Source: Austwickia sp.
GTDB taxonomy: Bacteria; Actinomycetota; Actinomycetes; Actinomycetales; Dermatophilaceae
Direction of reading: 5' to 3'
Assembly: GCA_016699675.1 (NCBI GenBank)
Contig: CP064985.1
Location: forward strand, 2,728,001-2,792,000
DNA length: 64,000 bases
Each line of letters starts with the position of its first letter. Positions within the stretch are counted from its first letter, which is position 1. Under the pieces are notes generated by a model, which was not told the DNA's origin, did not search any database, and worked only from the letters and a program-made list of their open reading frames with translations. Shown here piece after piece: positions 1 to 7,542 of the stretch. A program made the translations under genes and the position numbers.

Positions 1-870
1 CGCGTCTACGGCAAGGACCACCTGAGTGTGGCGGTCACTGAGGACGGAAAGTCGTATGCGTGTCGGCGAGGTGACAAGCCTGGAACCGATCTCAGCGATG
101 GCGAGCGAACGACTCTGTCGCTGTTGTACTTCTTGCGAAAGCTTGAGGACGAACAGGTCCCCGGCGGTGACCCACTACAGCGGATCGTGGTCATTGACGA
201 TCCCTCCAGCTCGCTCGACCGAGAGGCGCTGTTCGCGACCCATCAGTGGCTTGTGGACACGCTCAAGGGCTTCGGGCAGTACGTCGTTCTGACGCACGAC
301 TTCAGCCTCCTACGACTGTTCATCAAGTCACACAGGAACGCCTGGGGTAAGTCGATGAAGCAGATCAACGATGGCAACGCGGACGAAGCCCGGTTCCCCA
401 AGGTGGCATTCCTGGAGATGTACGCCGCTGTTGTCGATGGCGAGCGCCGTTCGAAGGTGGGCAAGCTACCGAGGCTGCTACTAAACAACACCTCGGAGTA
501 CGCCTACCTTTTCTCGATGATCATGACTGGAATCGCCGACTCCGAAGACCACGAGCGCCTCTTCCTACTGCCAAACGCTGCCCGCCGAGTGCTGGAGGTC
601 TTCGCCAGCTACAAGGCTCCGCATAGGACTGACTTCCTCCAGGCGCTGGAGGTGCTTGTCCAGGCCCAAGACGGAGAGCCATACCGGGACGTCTACGACT
701 TCTGTAACCGGTTCTCCCACGGCGAGGGCAGCGAGAGTGTCGACGTGCTCGACGCCCGAGCTGTCTACGGGCAGATCCGGCGTTGTATGGAGTTCCTGCG
801 AGCGGTCGATGGTGAGCATTTCGAGCGCATGTGCGCGGCCACGAGCACCAATCCAGCCGTGCTGCCATGA
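1..870 (+). CDS. AAA family ATPase (AAA_13 / RloC-like), C-terminal part, 5' end outside window
   Basis: The reading frame is open from base 1, so the start lies upstream and only about 289 C-terminal residues are visible. The fragment has an ABC-type signature (LSDGERT, near residue 31), then a Walker B with the extended form IVVIDDPSSSLD and a switch histidine (VLTHDF). This order is that of SMC/RecF-like ATPases of the AAA_13 group, whose members include the RloC/PrrC anticodon nucleases and many phage-defence ATPases. The tail carries a conserved-looking FCNRFSHGE. It lies at the edge of a probable integrated element, beside an IS and a broken HTH gene, which suggests an accessory, possibly defence, role. 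The family-level call is firm. The exact system cannot be named without the N-terminal half and upstream partners. Confidence 0.75.
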   Translation, partial: RVYGKDHLSVAVTEDGKSYACRRGDKPGTDLSDGERTTLSLLYFLRKLEDEQVPGGDPLQRIVVIDDPSSSLDREALFATHQWLVDTLKGFGQYVVLTHDFSLLRLFIKSHRNAWGKSMKQINDGNADEARFPKVAFLEMYAAVVDGERRSKVGKLPRLLLNNTSEYAYLFSMIMTGIADSEDHERLFLLPNAARRVLEVFASYKAPHRTDFLQALEVLVQAQDGEPYRDVYDFCNRFSHGEGSESVDVLDARAVYGQIRRCMEFLRAVDGEHFERMCAATSTNPAVLP

Positions 871-929
871 GGGCGTGGGAGCAACCAACCACAGCTGCCT
901 CTCCCGCCTGTGTGAGTCCCGTTTCGTAA

Positions 930-1183
930 CACCTCGCTGGAGCAGGTAGCGCCACAGCGAGTCGGCCGTCACTCCGATGCACTCGCCAACTCGGACCAGC
1001 GGCGTGCCTCCTCGCCGGTCGCGCTGAGTGCTAGGCATCTTGAGGTATCCGCGTCTTCGCCCACACCGTGCCTCGGTGAACTCCGTACCGGCGTGCCAGC
1101 GTCTTCACGCTGACACCGCCGGCGCGGGCTGTTCGCATAGCGTCCACTTCCTCGTCCGTGAGGCGTGTTCGAGATCGTTTCAT
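930..1183 (-). pseudogene. Double helix-turn-helix protein (recombinase-associated type), frameshifted remnant
   Basis: From the ATG at 1183 a reading frame encodes MKRSRTRLTDEEVDAMR and then LARRYGVHRGTVWAKTR, a resolvase-like HTH. It stops at 1031 after 50 residues. The second HTH (VGVTADSLWRYLLQRGV with small differences, then TKRDSHRRER) continues in another frame from about 1038 downwards. Small actinobacterial proteins with two such HTHs in one frame are common on mobile elements, and many end in a similar RDxHxRER, so the simplest reading is one gene broken by a frameshift near 1035-1045. The frame could also extend upstream to 1312. The family assignment is from motif memory. The gene is probably non-functional and overlaps nothing essential. 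Confidence 0.5.
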
Positions 1184-1322
1184 TGGTTCTGCCGACGCGC
1201 CGATCAACGGGTCGTCGGCCCTGTCCTCCGTCTCGGGATCCTCACGGATGCCTTGATTCCACGCGGAAACCAGCCTCTCAACCCGTGGTCGCCTGTTCCC
1301 GTAGTGCTCCATTGCTTCCACT

Positions 1323-1365
1323 TTGCTGAAGCGGCCGGGCCCGAAGGGTCTGGCCGCTTCAGCAA
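1323..1365. repeat. Perfect 14-bp inverted repeat (hairpin)
   Basis: TTGCTGAAGCGGCC at 1323-1336 pairs perfectly with GGCCGCTTCAGCAA at 1352-1365 across a 15-base loop. It lies 25 bp left of the IS1380 end. It has no T-run, so it may be a factor-independent terminator without a tail, or a remnant of a recombination site. Confidence 0.6.
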
Positions 1366-1390
1366 TATCGGGGACCGGGCTCGAACCCTT

Positions 1391-1409
1391 TAGCCCGGAT
1401 GTTGCATGG
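1391..1409 (+). repeat. IS1380 left terminal inverted repeat
   Basis: This is the outer end beyond the transposase C-terminus; it matches the right end at 15 of 19 positions. Confidence 0.8.
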
Positions 1410-1566
1410 GGGCTTGCTGGTGGGGGCCGGGCCGTCGTTGACGCCTCGGTGGGGCTGATTCTGGCCGGTGGGTATGACAATGTCCCGGGGCGGCGCTTCC
1501 GGTGGGCGTCGTCTTCCACGGACGAGGGCTGTGTTGCGGGTTGTCGGGGCGGGGTGGTGGCGTTGC

Positions 1567-2970
1567 TCAGGGCGGGGCCAGGATCGCGAGGCGGTCCCAT
1601 CCGGTGGTGAAGAGTCCCGCCCAGGGCGCCGTGACCTTGACGTGGAGCAGGCGTTGCCTACCGGTGTGGGCCAGGGTGGCTGCGATGGTGAAGAGCCGCA
1701 GCCGTAGCGTCTTGGGTTCCCAGCGGCGGGCATCGGTGCTGGTGAAGGCCAGCATGCCCATCCACGCGATCAGGTCGTTCGCGAGTTGCACGATCAGGAG
1801 CCAGATTCGGTTCTGGGCGAAGCCCTGCAGGGGCAGGTTGGTCAGGCCGGTGTCTTTGGCGATGCGGATCCGGTCTTCGCAGCGGGCCCGGCGCCGGTGG
1901 CGTAGTTCCAGGTCGGCCAGTTGCCCACGGGTCGTGTTGGTGACGAAAGCGGTCAGCCGGTACCCCTCGACGTCGGTGAAGCGGAGTTGGGCGCCGGGGT
2001 GGGGTCGTTCGCGTCGGACGATGGCCCGCATCCCGGCCGGGTACCCCGTGAGGAGACCCTTAGCCGCGAGGAGGTCGGTGAGCTCGACGACGGCCGCGCC
2101 GTCCCGGACGTCGCCGTCGGCGTCGAGGGCGACCTGCCAGGCGGTCTCGGGGATCAGCGCGTACAGCTGGGGCGTGCTGGTGGGCAGGGGTGTACCCGAT
2201 GGAGTACGACAGGCCGCGCCGGTCCAGGAAGGTCAGGAACTCCCGGGTGCCACCGGCGCCGTCGGTGCGGATCAAGACTTTCTTGCCGGGCCGGGAGGGG
2301 TTGATCCCGGGCACCGCCGCCAGCGCCGTCTTGGTCACGGCGATGTGGTCAGCGGCCGTGTTCGACCCAGCGTTCCCCGCTCGCAGCAGCATGCCGAGCG
2401 GTTCGCCGGTGCCCGTCTTGCCGTGGTCGAGGAAGGCGCACAGCGGGTGGAAGCCGTAGCCATGTTTGAACGTGGCGGCGGCGTTCTCCTTCTCGGAGTG
2501 GGCCGTGATCAGCGTCGCGTCAAGGTCGATGACCAGCGGATCGGTTGCTGAGGCTGCGTGGTTCGGGGCATGGGTTCCGGCCCGCTGCCACACGTGGGCG
2601 CGGGCCGCGGTTCGGGCCGCGCCACGGCCTTCTCCACGGCGGTGACCTGCGAGGTCAGGGACGCGATCGTCCGGCTAATCGTCGCATCGGAAGCGACCGG
2701 CCCGTACAGGGCGGGCTCGACTCGTAACAACGTCACGTCGCGGCAGGCGTCCCCACCCAGGGCCAGCGTGATCGCCAGGTCGAGTAGCACCTTGGCCGGA
2801 TCGTGCCGCGCCAACGGCTTACGCCACGGCGTCAGCGCAGCGCTCAACGTCGCGGCCAGCCCCGACACTGTCGCAGTCTGGGCCAGCAGCGCCCCACCGG
2901 CCTGGGCAACCGCCGGAACGGTGGCCGCGTCGACCTTGATTCTGGGGTAGATCCGGGTAGTGTGCTTCAC
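1567..2970 (-). pseudogene. IS1380-family DDE transposase, two frameshifts
   Basis: Three consecutive minus-strand frames together make one transposase. The N-terminal part starts at 2970 (MKHTTRIYPRIKVDAAT) and contains LLDLAITLALGGDACRD. The middle part carries the DDE-type catalytic core, with VIDLDATLITAHSEKENAA and VLIRTDGAGGTREFL. The C-terminal part (from 2031) contains RCEDRIRIAKDTGLTNLPL, the region with the catalytic acidic residue, and ends at 1567. The frame changes near 2600-2640 and near 2188, where SIGYT should run directly into LPTSTPQLYALIP. About 460 residues are expected for an intact copy. Two shifts in one element make sequencing error less likely than decay, but do not exclude it. 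Confidence 0.85.
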
Positions 2971-3065
2971 CTGAAAGGTGCTCCCTTCGACCCGGCAATA
3001 TCGACCTCAGCAATCGATATTCTCCCAGGTCAAGAGCACCTTTCAGCGTTTACCGGCCACACTAA

Positions 3066-3084
3066 CCATGAAATCTCCGGGTTA
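3066..3084 (-). repeat. IS1380 right terminal inverted repeat
   Basis: This is the end upstream of the transposase start; its complement begins TAACCCGGAG and matches the left end at 15 of 19 positions. Confidence 0.8.
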
Positions 3085-3111
3085 GGTGGGCCCCCGCTGA
3101 GAGCGAAGCGA

Positions 3112-3143
3112 GCAGTAGGGGATCGAGTCCCCTCAGCTCCACA
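3112..3143 (+). other. tmRNA/tRNA 3'-end fragment, likely attachment-site remnant
   Basis: Bases 3117-3133 form a T-arm-like hairpin: AGGGG, a 7-base loop ATCGAGT, then CCCCT. It is followed by CAGCTCCA, as in the acceptor 3' strand of tmRNA (ssrA). No 5' half exists nearby; the bases upstream are IS1380. The loop has A where T54 is expected. Actinobacterial islands commonly integrate at the ssrA 3' end and leave such a duplicated tail, so this is read as the right att site of the element covering bases 1-3140. A tRNA with the same acceptor is the alternative. No second copy is in the window to prove it. Confidence 0.5.
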
Positions 3144-3216
3144 TTGCTGATGGGCCCGCGACACGCTGGGCCGCGGATTTCGACTCGCGTCCCGTGGCAA
3201 ATGGCCGCCCACGTGG

Positions 3217-3222
3217 CAGAAT
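3217..3222 (+). promoter_or_regulatory. Candidate -10 box, leaderless gene at 3229
   Basis: CAGAAT ends 6 bases before the GTG start. The first base deviates from TANNNT. The spacing fits transcription starting at the start codon. Confidence 0.4.
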
Positions 3223-3228
3223 CCACGC

Positions 3229-3636
3229 GTGGCGACGAGTTCCCCCGACACTCCGCCGCCGCCAGATTCCTGGCCAGGCGCGGGCGGGCAACGCTCCGTG
3301 GCACCGGAAGTGCCGAGTTGGCCCGGGGCTGCCCCGCGGCGGGAAACAGGCGAGTCCTGGCCCGGTGCGGCCGCCCGATCGGAGTCCTGGCCCGGCGCGT
3401 CCCAACGCACGGCGGTGCTGCCCTCCGAAGACGACGGGGACGACGGCCGCGCGGGCGGGGTCGCGGGCATCCTGTTCCCCGCGGTCACGGTCCTGATCCT
3501 GCTCGCAGCGGTGGGGCTGTGGGTGTTCTTCGACGGCGACCACCGTCAGTGGCAGATGATCGCGCTGGTCGTCGTGGTGGTCCTGGCGCTGGTGACGCTC
3601 GCGGTGAGCGCCTGGCGGCACCGCAACCGCGCCTGA
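3229..3636 (+). CDS. Small membrane protein with SWPGA repeats, unknown function
   Basis: This 135-residue protein matches no family I can name. The first 75 residues are rich in Pro, Ala and Gly and contain four SWPGA units (DSWPGAG, PSWPGAA, ESWPGAA, ESWPGAS) at roughly 10-17-residue spacing, then an acidic stretch (SEDDGDDG). Two hydrophobic segments follow: about residues 80-101 (ILFPAVTVLILLAAVGLWVF) and 109-127 (IALVVVVVLALVTLAVSAW). A short basic tail RHRNRA ends it. The likely topology is a cytoplasmic repeat region with a two-helix membrane anchor. The GTG start fits a -10-like box 6 bases upstream. It is the first gene outside the putative island and converges on pmt. Confidence 0.65.
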   Translation: MATSSPDTPPPPDSWPGAGGQRSVAPEVPSWPGAAPRRETGESWPGAAARSESWPGASQRTAVLPSEDDGDDGRAGGVAGILFPAVTVLILLAAVGLWVFFDGDHRQWQMIALVVVVVLALVTLAVSAWRHRNRA

Positions 3637-3673
3637 GCGGCGCACCGGCAACCCGCCAAGGACCCGCCCAGGG

Positions 3674-5317
3674 TTAGACCCAGGACGGGAACCACATGTG
3701 CCACTGCCACTGCTGGTAGGGGATCACCTGGGCGGTCAGGATGGGCCACCAGAAGACGAACAGCGCCATCGTGAACACGACGTACCCGCCGGTGATCCAG
3801 ATGCCGCGGCGCCGCCGCGACGCGGGCGCGCCGCGGGGCCCGAGGATCAGCCCGAGCACGTACGTGACCGCGAGCACCACCCAGGGCACGAACGCCACGG
3901 CGTAGAACGTGTAGATGGTGCGCTCCTGGAACAGGAACCAGGGGAACCAGCCGGCGAAGAGGCCGGCCAGGACGGCCCCGGCCCGCCAGTCCCGGCCCAG
4001 CAGCCAGCAGAAGATCAGGACGGGGATCGCGGCCGCGGCCGCCCACCAGATCGAGATCGTGCCGATGTTGGTGATGGCCTTGCTGCACTGCTCCACGGCG
4101 CAGCCCTGCTCGCCGAACTTCGGGCCCTCGTAATAGAAGCTCGTCGGTCGGCCCATCACGATCCACGACCACGGGTTGGCCTGGTAGGAGTGCCACGAGG
4201 AGAGCCCGACGTTGAACTGCCACACCTGCCGCTCGTACTCGATCAGCGAGCGCAGGGCCCCCGGCAGGTGTTCGGCGACGAACCCGGACGGCGGGTTGGT
4301 CTCCGCCCACGTGCGCCCCCAGCCGTTGGTGCTGCGGAACCAGCCGGTCCAGCTCGCCAGGTAGACGACCAGCGCGACCCCCACCATGGACAGCCCGGCG
4401 GGTACGGCGTCCTTGACCAGCGTGCCCAAGACCCAGTGGCGGGTCCGGACGGTACGTCGTGCGCCCAGGTCCCACGCGACCGTCATCAGCCCGAACACCG
4501 CGAGGAACCACAGCCCCGACCACTTCGTGCCGATGCACAGCCCCAGGCTGGCCGCCGCGACCCAGCGCCATGGTCGCGGGCCGATCCACGGCCCCAGCCC
4601 GTCCAGCGGGGCTCCGGTGGCGACCTTGCGGGCGAGGCGTTCTCGCGCCTGGTCGCGGTCGATCAGCAGCGCGCAGAACCCGCCGAGCGCGAAGAACATG
4701 ACGATGAGGTCGAGCAGCCCGGTGCGCGAGTGCGTGAAGTGGTGCCCGTCGAACGCCAGCAGCAGGGCCGCACAGGTGCCGAGGTAGCTGGAGGCGAACA
4801 TGCGGCGCGCGGCCCGGCCGATCATGAGGATCGACAGCGTTCCGAGCAGCGCGACGCTGAACCGCCACCCCGTCGGGTTGTCGATGCCGAAGAGGTGCTG
4901 ACCGGCCGCGATGACCCACTTGCCGACCGGCGGGTGGACGACGAAGTCCGCCTCGCCGGTGAAGATCTTGCCCGGGTCGAAGGTCCCCGCGTTCCAGAGG
5001 ACGTTCTCCTTGTTGACCTGGTTGTCGCGCATCTCCACGCCGTACAGGAGCATCGAATAGCCCTGCTTGACGTAGTAGGTCTCGTCGAAGATCAGCGAGC
5101 GGATGTCGCCCAGCTGCCAGAACCGCAGGAAGCCGCCGACCACCGCGGCGAACAGCGGGCCGAGCCAGCCGAACAGCCGATCGGTCGGCCGCAGCCCTAG
5201 CAGGGCGTCCCGGCACCGCTCGAGACGGTCGTGCGACGGCGTGGCCGGCTCCGTGGGCACCGGGAGGCCGGCGCGCTGCAGGGGGGGCCGGGCCGGGAGC
5301 GCCGTCATGTTCGCCAT
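3674..5317 (-). CDS. pmt: Polyprenol-phosphate-mannose protein O-mannosyltransferase
   Basis: This integral membrane glycosyltransferase transfers mannose from polyprenyl-phosphate-mannose to Ser/Thr of exported proteins on the outer side of the membrane. The 547-residue length and multi-pass profile fit actinobacterial Pmt. After the first membrane helix it has FDETYYVKQGYS, the first-loop acidic pair (Asp-Glu) needed by the PMT family, then DFVVHPPVGKW, FDGHHFTHSRTGLLD and the C-terminal FQERTIYTFYAVAFVPW. ATG is available at 5317 and 5308; a TTG at 5338 is less likely. It is divergent from rsmI with about 47 bases between starts, a pairing often seen in actinobacteria. The gene is intact. 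Confidence 0.92.
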   Translation of the reverse strand: MANMTALPARPPLQRAGLPVPTEPATPSHDRLERCRDALLGLRPTDRLFGWLGPLFAAVVGGFLRFWQLGDIRSLIFDETYYVKQGYSMLLYGVEMRDNQVNKENVLWNAGTFDPGKIFTGEADFVVHPPVGKWVIAAGQHLFGIDNPTGWRFSVALLGTLSILMIGRAARRMFASSYLGTCAALLLAFDGHHFTHSRTGLLDLIVMFFALGGFCALLIDRDQARERLARKVATGAPLDGLGPWIGPRPWRWVAAASLGLCIGTKWSGLWFLAVFGLMTVAWDLGARRTVRTRHWVLGTLVKDAVPAGLSMVGVALVVYLASWTGWFRSTNGWGRTWAETNPPSGFVAEHLPGALRSLIEYERQVWQFNVGLSSWHSYQANPWSWIVMGRPTSFYYEGPKFGEQGCAVEQCSKAITNIGTISIWWAAAAAIPVLIFCWLLGRDWRAGAVLAGLFAGWFPWFLFQERTIYTFYAVAFVPWVVLAVTYVLGLILGPRGAPASRRRRGIWITGGYVVFTMALFVFWWPILTAQVIPYQQWQWHMWFPSWV

Positions 5318-5352
5318 GGTAAGCCGCGCCGCCGACAAGCCCTCGCACCTGG

Positions 5353-5358
5353 CAGGAT
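5353..5358 (+). promoter_or_regulatory. Candidate -10 box, leaderless rsmI
   Basis: CAGGAT ends 6 bases before the GTG of rsmI, and no Shine-Dalgarno sequence fits that start. Compare the stronger boxes before metG, rsmA and ispE. Confidence 0.4.
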
Positions 5359-5364
5359 CGCGGG

Positions 5365-6234
5365 GTGAGCGACAACGCCAGCGCCGCCGGGGGGTTGCTC
5401 CTGGCGGCCACCCCGATCGGCAACCCGCTGGACGCCTCGCCGCGCCTCGCGCGCGCGCTCGCCGAGGCCGCGATCGTGGCCGCCGAGGACACCCGCCGGC
5501 TGCAGCGCCTCGCCGCGGACCTCGGCGTCCGACCCGCCGGCCGCGTCCTGTCCTACCACGAGCACAACGAGGCGTCCCGGACGCCGGAGCTGGTGGCCGC
5601 CCTGTGCGCCGGCGCGTCCGTGCTGGTCGTCACCGATGCGGGGATGCCCAGCGTGTCGGACCCCGGCTACCGGTTGGTGACGGCCGCGCTGGCGCACGAC
5701 GTACCGGTCACCTGCCTGCCCGGCCCCAGCGCCGTCCTCGCCGCACTCGCGGTGTCCGGGCTGCCGGTCGCGCGGTTCTGCTTCGAGGGATTTCCGCCGC
5801 GCAAGCCGGGGGAGCGGGCACGCACCTTCGCAGCGCTCGCGGCCGAGCCGCGCACGATGGTGTTCTTCGAGGCGCCGCACCGGCTGGCCGCGACGCTGCA
5901 GGCGATGGCCGACACGTTCGGCGGCGATCGGGCCGCCGCGGTGTGCCGCGAGCTGACGAAGACTTACGAGGAGGTCCGCCGCGGCCCTCTCGCCGACCTC
6001 GTCGCGTGGGCCGGGGAGCAGGTGCGCGGGGAGATCACCGTCGTGGTCGCCGGTGCGCCGGCCGGGCCGGGCGACCCCGAGGCCGCCCTGCGCGAGGTCC
6101 GCGAGCGGGTCGCCGCTGGGGAGCGGCTCAAGGACGCGTGCAAGGCCGTCGCGGCCCGCACGGGGATCGCCAGCAAGGAGCTGTACGCCGCAGCCACGGC
6201 CGGGCCCGAGGACCACGCGCAAACCCGGCCCTGA
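5365..6234 (+). CDS. rsmI: 16S rRNA (cytidine-1402 2'-O)-methyltransferase
   Basis: RsmI methylates the ribose of C1402 in the ribosomal decoding centre using S-adenosylmethionine. The 289-residue protein has the tetrapyrrole-methylase fold signatures of the family: LAATPIGNPLD near residue 12, AEDTRRLQRL near 40, TDAGMPSVSDPGYRLV near 90, LPGPSAVLAALAVSGLP near 115 and FFEAPHRL near 170. The C-terminal part (RVAAGERLKDACKAVA) is the usual small helical domain. The GTG at 5365 gives the expected length. The stretch after the stop (6222-6270) is an imperfect repeat of a CCCGGCCCTGAA-like unit with no gene in it. Confidence 0.96.
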   Translation: MSDNASAAGGLLLAATPIGNPLDASPRLARALAEAAIVAAEDTRRLQRLAADLGVRPAGRVLSYHEHNEASRTPELVAALCAGASVLVVTDAGMPSVSDPGYRLVTAALAHDVPVTCLPGPSAVLAALAVSGLPVARFCFEGFPPRKPGERARTFAALAAEPRTMVFFEAPHRLAATLQAMADTFGGDRAAAVCRELTKTYEEVRRGPLADLVAWAGEQVRGEITVVVAGAPAGPGDPEAALREVRERVAAGERLKDACKAVAARTGIASKELYAAATAGPEDHAQTRP

Positions 6235-6342
6235 ACCTGGCCCTGAAGCTGGCCCGGAACCCGGCACTGTGCGAGGTGACCACCCCCCGGTGCAGAGCGC
6301 CGCAATAACGGAATTCGGCGGACGGCCTGGGGCCCGGATTCC

Positions 6343-6417
6343 TAGGCTGGACACGTAGCGGCCCGCCGGCCGCAGACCGGCCCAGGATGACCGGCTCACC
6401 CAGCAGCGTGCAGGAGG
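6343..6417 (+). promoter_or_regulatory. ald promoter region and ribosome binding site
   Basis: TAGGCT at 6343-6348 is a good -10 box about 75 bases before the ald start. AGGAGG at 6412-6417 lies 5 bases before the GTG at 6423 and decides that start over an upstream in-frame ATG at 6387. Confidence 0.55.
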
Positions 6418-6422
6418 TCGCA

Positions 6423-7538
6423 GTGAAGATCGGTGTCCCGAAGGAAGTCAAGAACAACGAGTTCCGGGTCGGCATCACCCCGGTCGGCGTGCACGAGCTG
6501 GTGGCCCACGGGCACTCCGTGGTGGTCGAGAAGGGCGCCGGCCTCGGGTCGTCCATCACGGACGAGGAGTTCGTCGCCGAGGGCGCCACGATCCTGCCGA
6601 CCGCGGATGAGGTCTGGGGCGAGGCCGAGATGGTCATGAAGGTCAAGGAGCCGATCGAGCAGGAGTACCACCGGCTTCGCGACGACCTCGTGCTATTCAC
6701 CTACCTGCACCTCGCCGCCGACCGCCCGCAGACCGAGGAACTCTGCAAGCGGGGGACCACGGCGATCGCGTACGAGACCGTCCAGCTGCCCAGCGGCCTG
6801 CTCCCGCTCCTCTACCCCATGTCCGAGGTCGCCGGTTGCCTCGCGCCGCAGGTCGGGGCGCACGCGCTGATGAAGCCGCAGGGTGGCCGCGGCGTCCTCA
6901 TGGGCGGGGTCGGCGGCGTCGCCAACGCCAAGGTCGTCGTCCTGGGCGGCGGGGTCGCCGGGCAGAACGCCGCCAACATCGCCTTGGGCATGGGCGCGGA
7001 CGTCACGATCCTCGACACGGACCTGGACAAGCTGCGGCTGAGCTTCTGGCGCTACAACAACCGCGTGCACGGCCTGGCGTCCTCCACCCTGGCCATCCGC
7101 CGCGAGGTCATGGCCGCGGACATGGTCATCGGCGCGGTCCTGATCCCGGGGGCGAAGGCGCCCCGGCTGGTGACCAACGAACTCGTGGCGCAGATGAAGC
7201 CGGGGTCGGTGCTGGTGGACATCGCGATCGACCAGGGCGGCTGCTTTGAGGACAGCCGGCCGACCACGCACGCCGACCCCACATTCACCGTCCACGGCTC
7301 CACGTTCTACTGCGTCGCGAACATGCCCGGCGCCGTGCCGAACACCTCAACCTGGGCCCTGACCAATGCGACGCTGCCCTACGCCGTACGGCTCGCCGAC
7401 CTCGGCTGGAAGAAGGCCTGCCAGGACGACCACGCGCTGGCGCTGGGGCTCAACACCTACGCCGGCGAGGTCACCTGCCCGGGCGTCGCCGAGGCGTTCG
7501 ACATGGCCTGCACGCCGCTGGAGAAGGTGCTCGCCTAA
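6423..7538 (+). CDS. ald: Alanine dehydrogenase
   Basis: Ald catalyses NAD-dependent interconversion of L-alanine with pyruvate and ammonia. The 371-residue protein, started at the GTG behind AGGAGG, matches the family length exactly. It opens with MKIGVPKEVKNNEFRVG, and has MKVKEPIEQEY and LFTYLHLAADRPQTEELCK with the substrate-binding residues. The Rossmann fold is VVLGGGVAGQNAANIALGMG near residue 175. VDIAIDQGGCFEDSRPTTH and NMPGAVPNTSTWALTNAT follow. The gene is intact and monocistronic, converging on the amidohydrolase with only 4 bases between stops. In relatives it is often controlled by an Lrp-type regulator, but none is adjacent here. Confidence 0.97.
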   Translation: MKIGVPKEVKNNEFRVGITPVGVHELVAHGHSVVVEKGAGLGSSITDEEFVAEGATILPTADEVWGEAEMVMKVKEPIEQEYHRLRDDLVLFTYLHLAADRPQTEELCKRGTTAIAYETVQLPSGLLPLLYPMSEVAGCLAPQVGAHALMKPQGGRGVLMGGVGGVANAKVVVLGGGVAGQNAANIALGMGADVTILDTDLDKLRLSFWRYNNRVHGLASSTLAIRREVMAADMVIGAVLIPGAKAPRLVTNELVAQMKPGSVLVDIAIDQGGCFEDSRPTTHADPTFTVHGSTFYCVANMPGAVPNTSTWALTNATLPYAVRLADLGWKKACQDDHALALGLNTYAGEVTCPGVAEAFDMACTPLEKVLA

Positions 7539-7542
7539 GGAG

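Larger units (their letters stand above)
1391..3084 (-). mobile_element. IS1380-family insertion sequence, complete ends, inactive transposase
   Basis: The element is bounded by imperfect 19-bp inverted repeats, TAGCCCGGATGTTGCATGG (1391-1409) and the complement of TAACCCGGAGATTTCATGG (3066-3084), which match at 15 of 19 positions. The 1694-bp length is usual for IS1380-family elements, and it holds one transposase frame on the minus strand. I see no convincing short target duplication at the borders. The transposase carries two frameshifts, so the copy is probably immobile. Confidence 0.85.

Noticed and set aside
6222..6290. Repeated CCCGGCCCTGAA-like units after rsmI as a mobile element
   Set aside because: Only a few imperfect units partly inside the rsmI 3' end; simple-sequence drift is enough.
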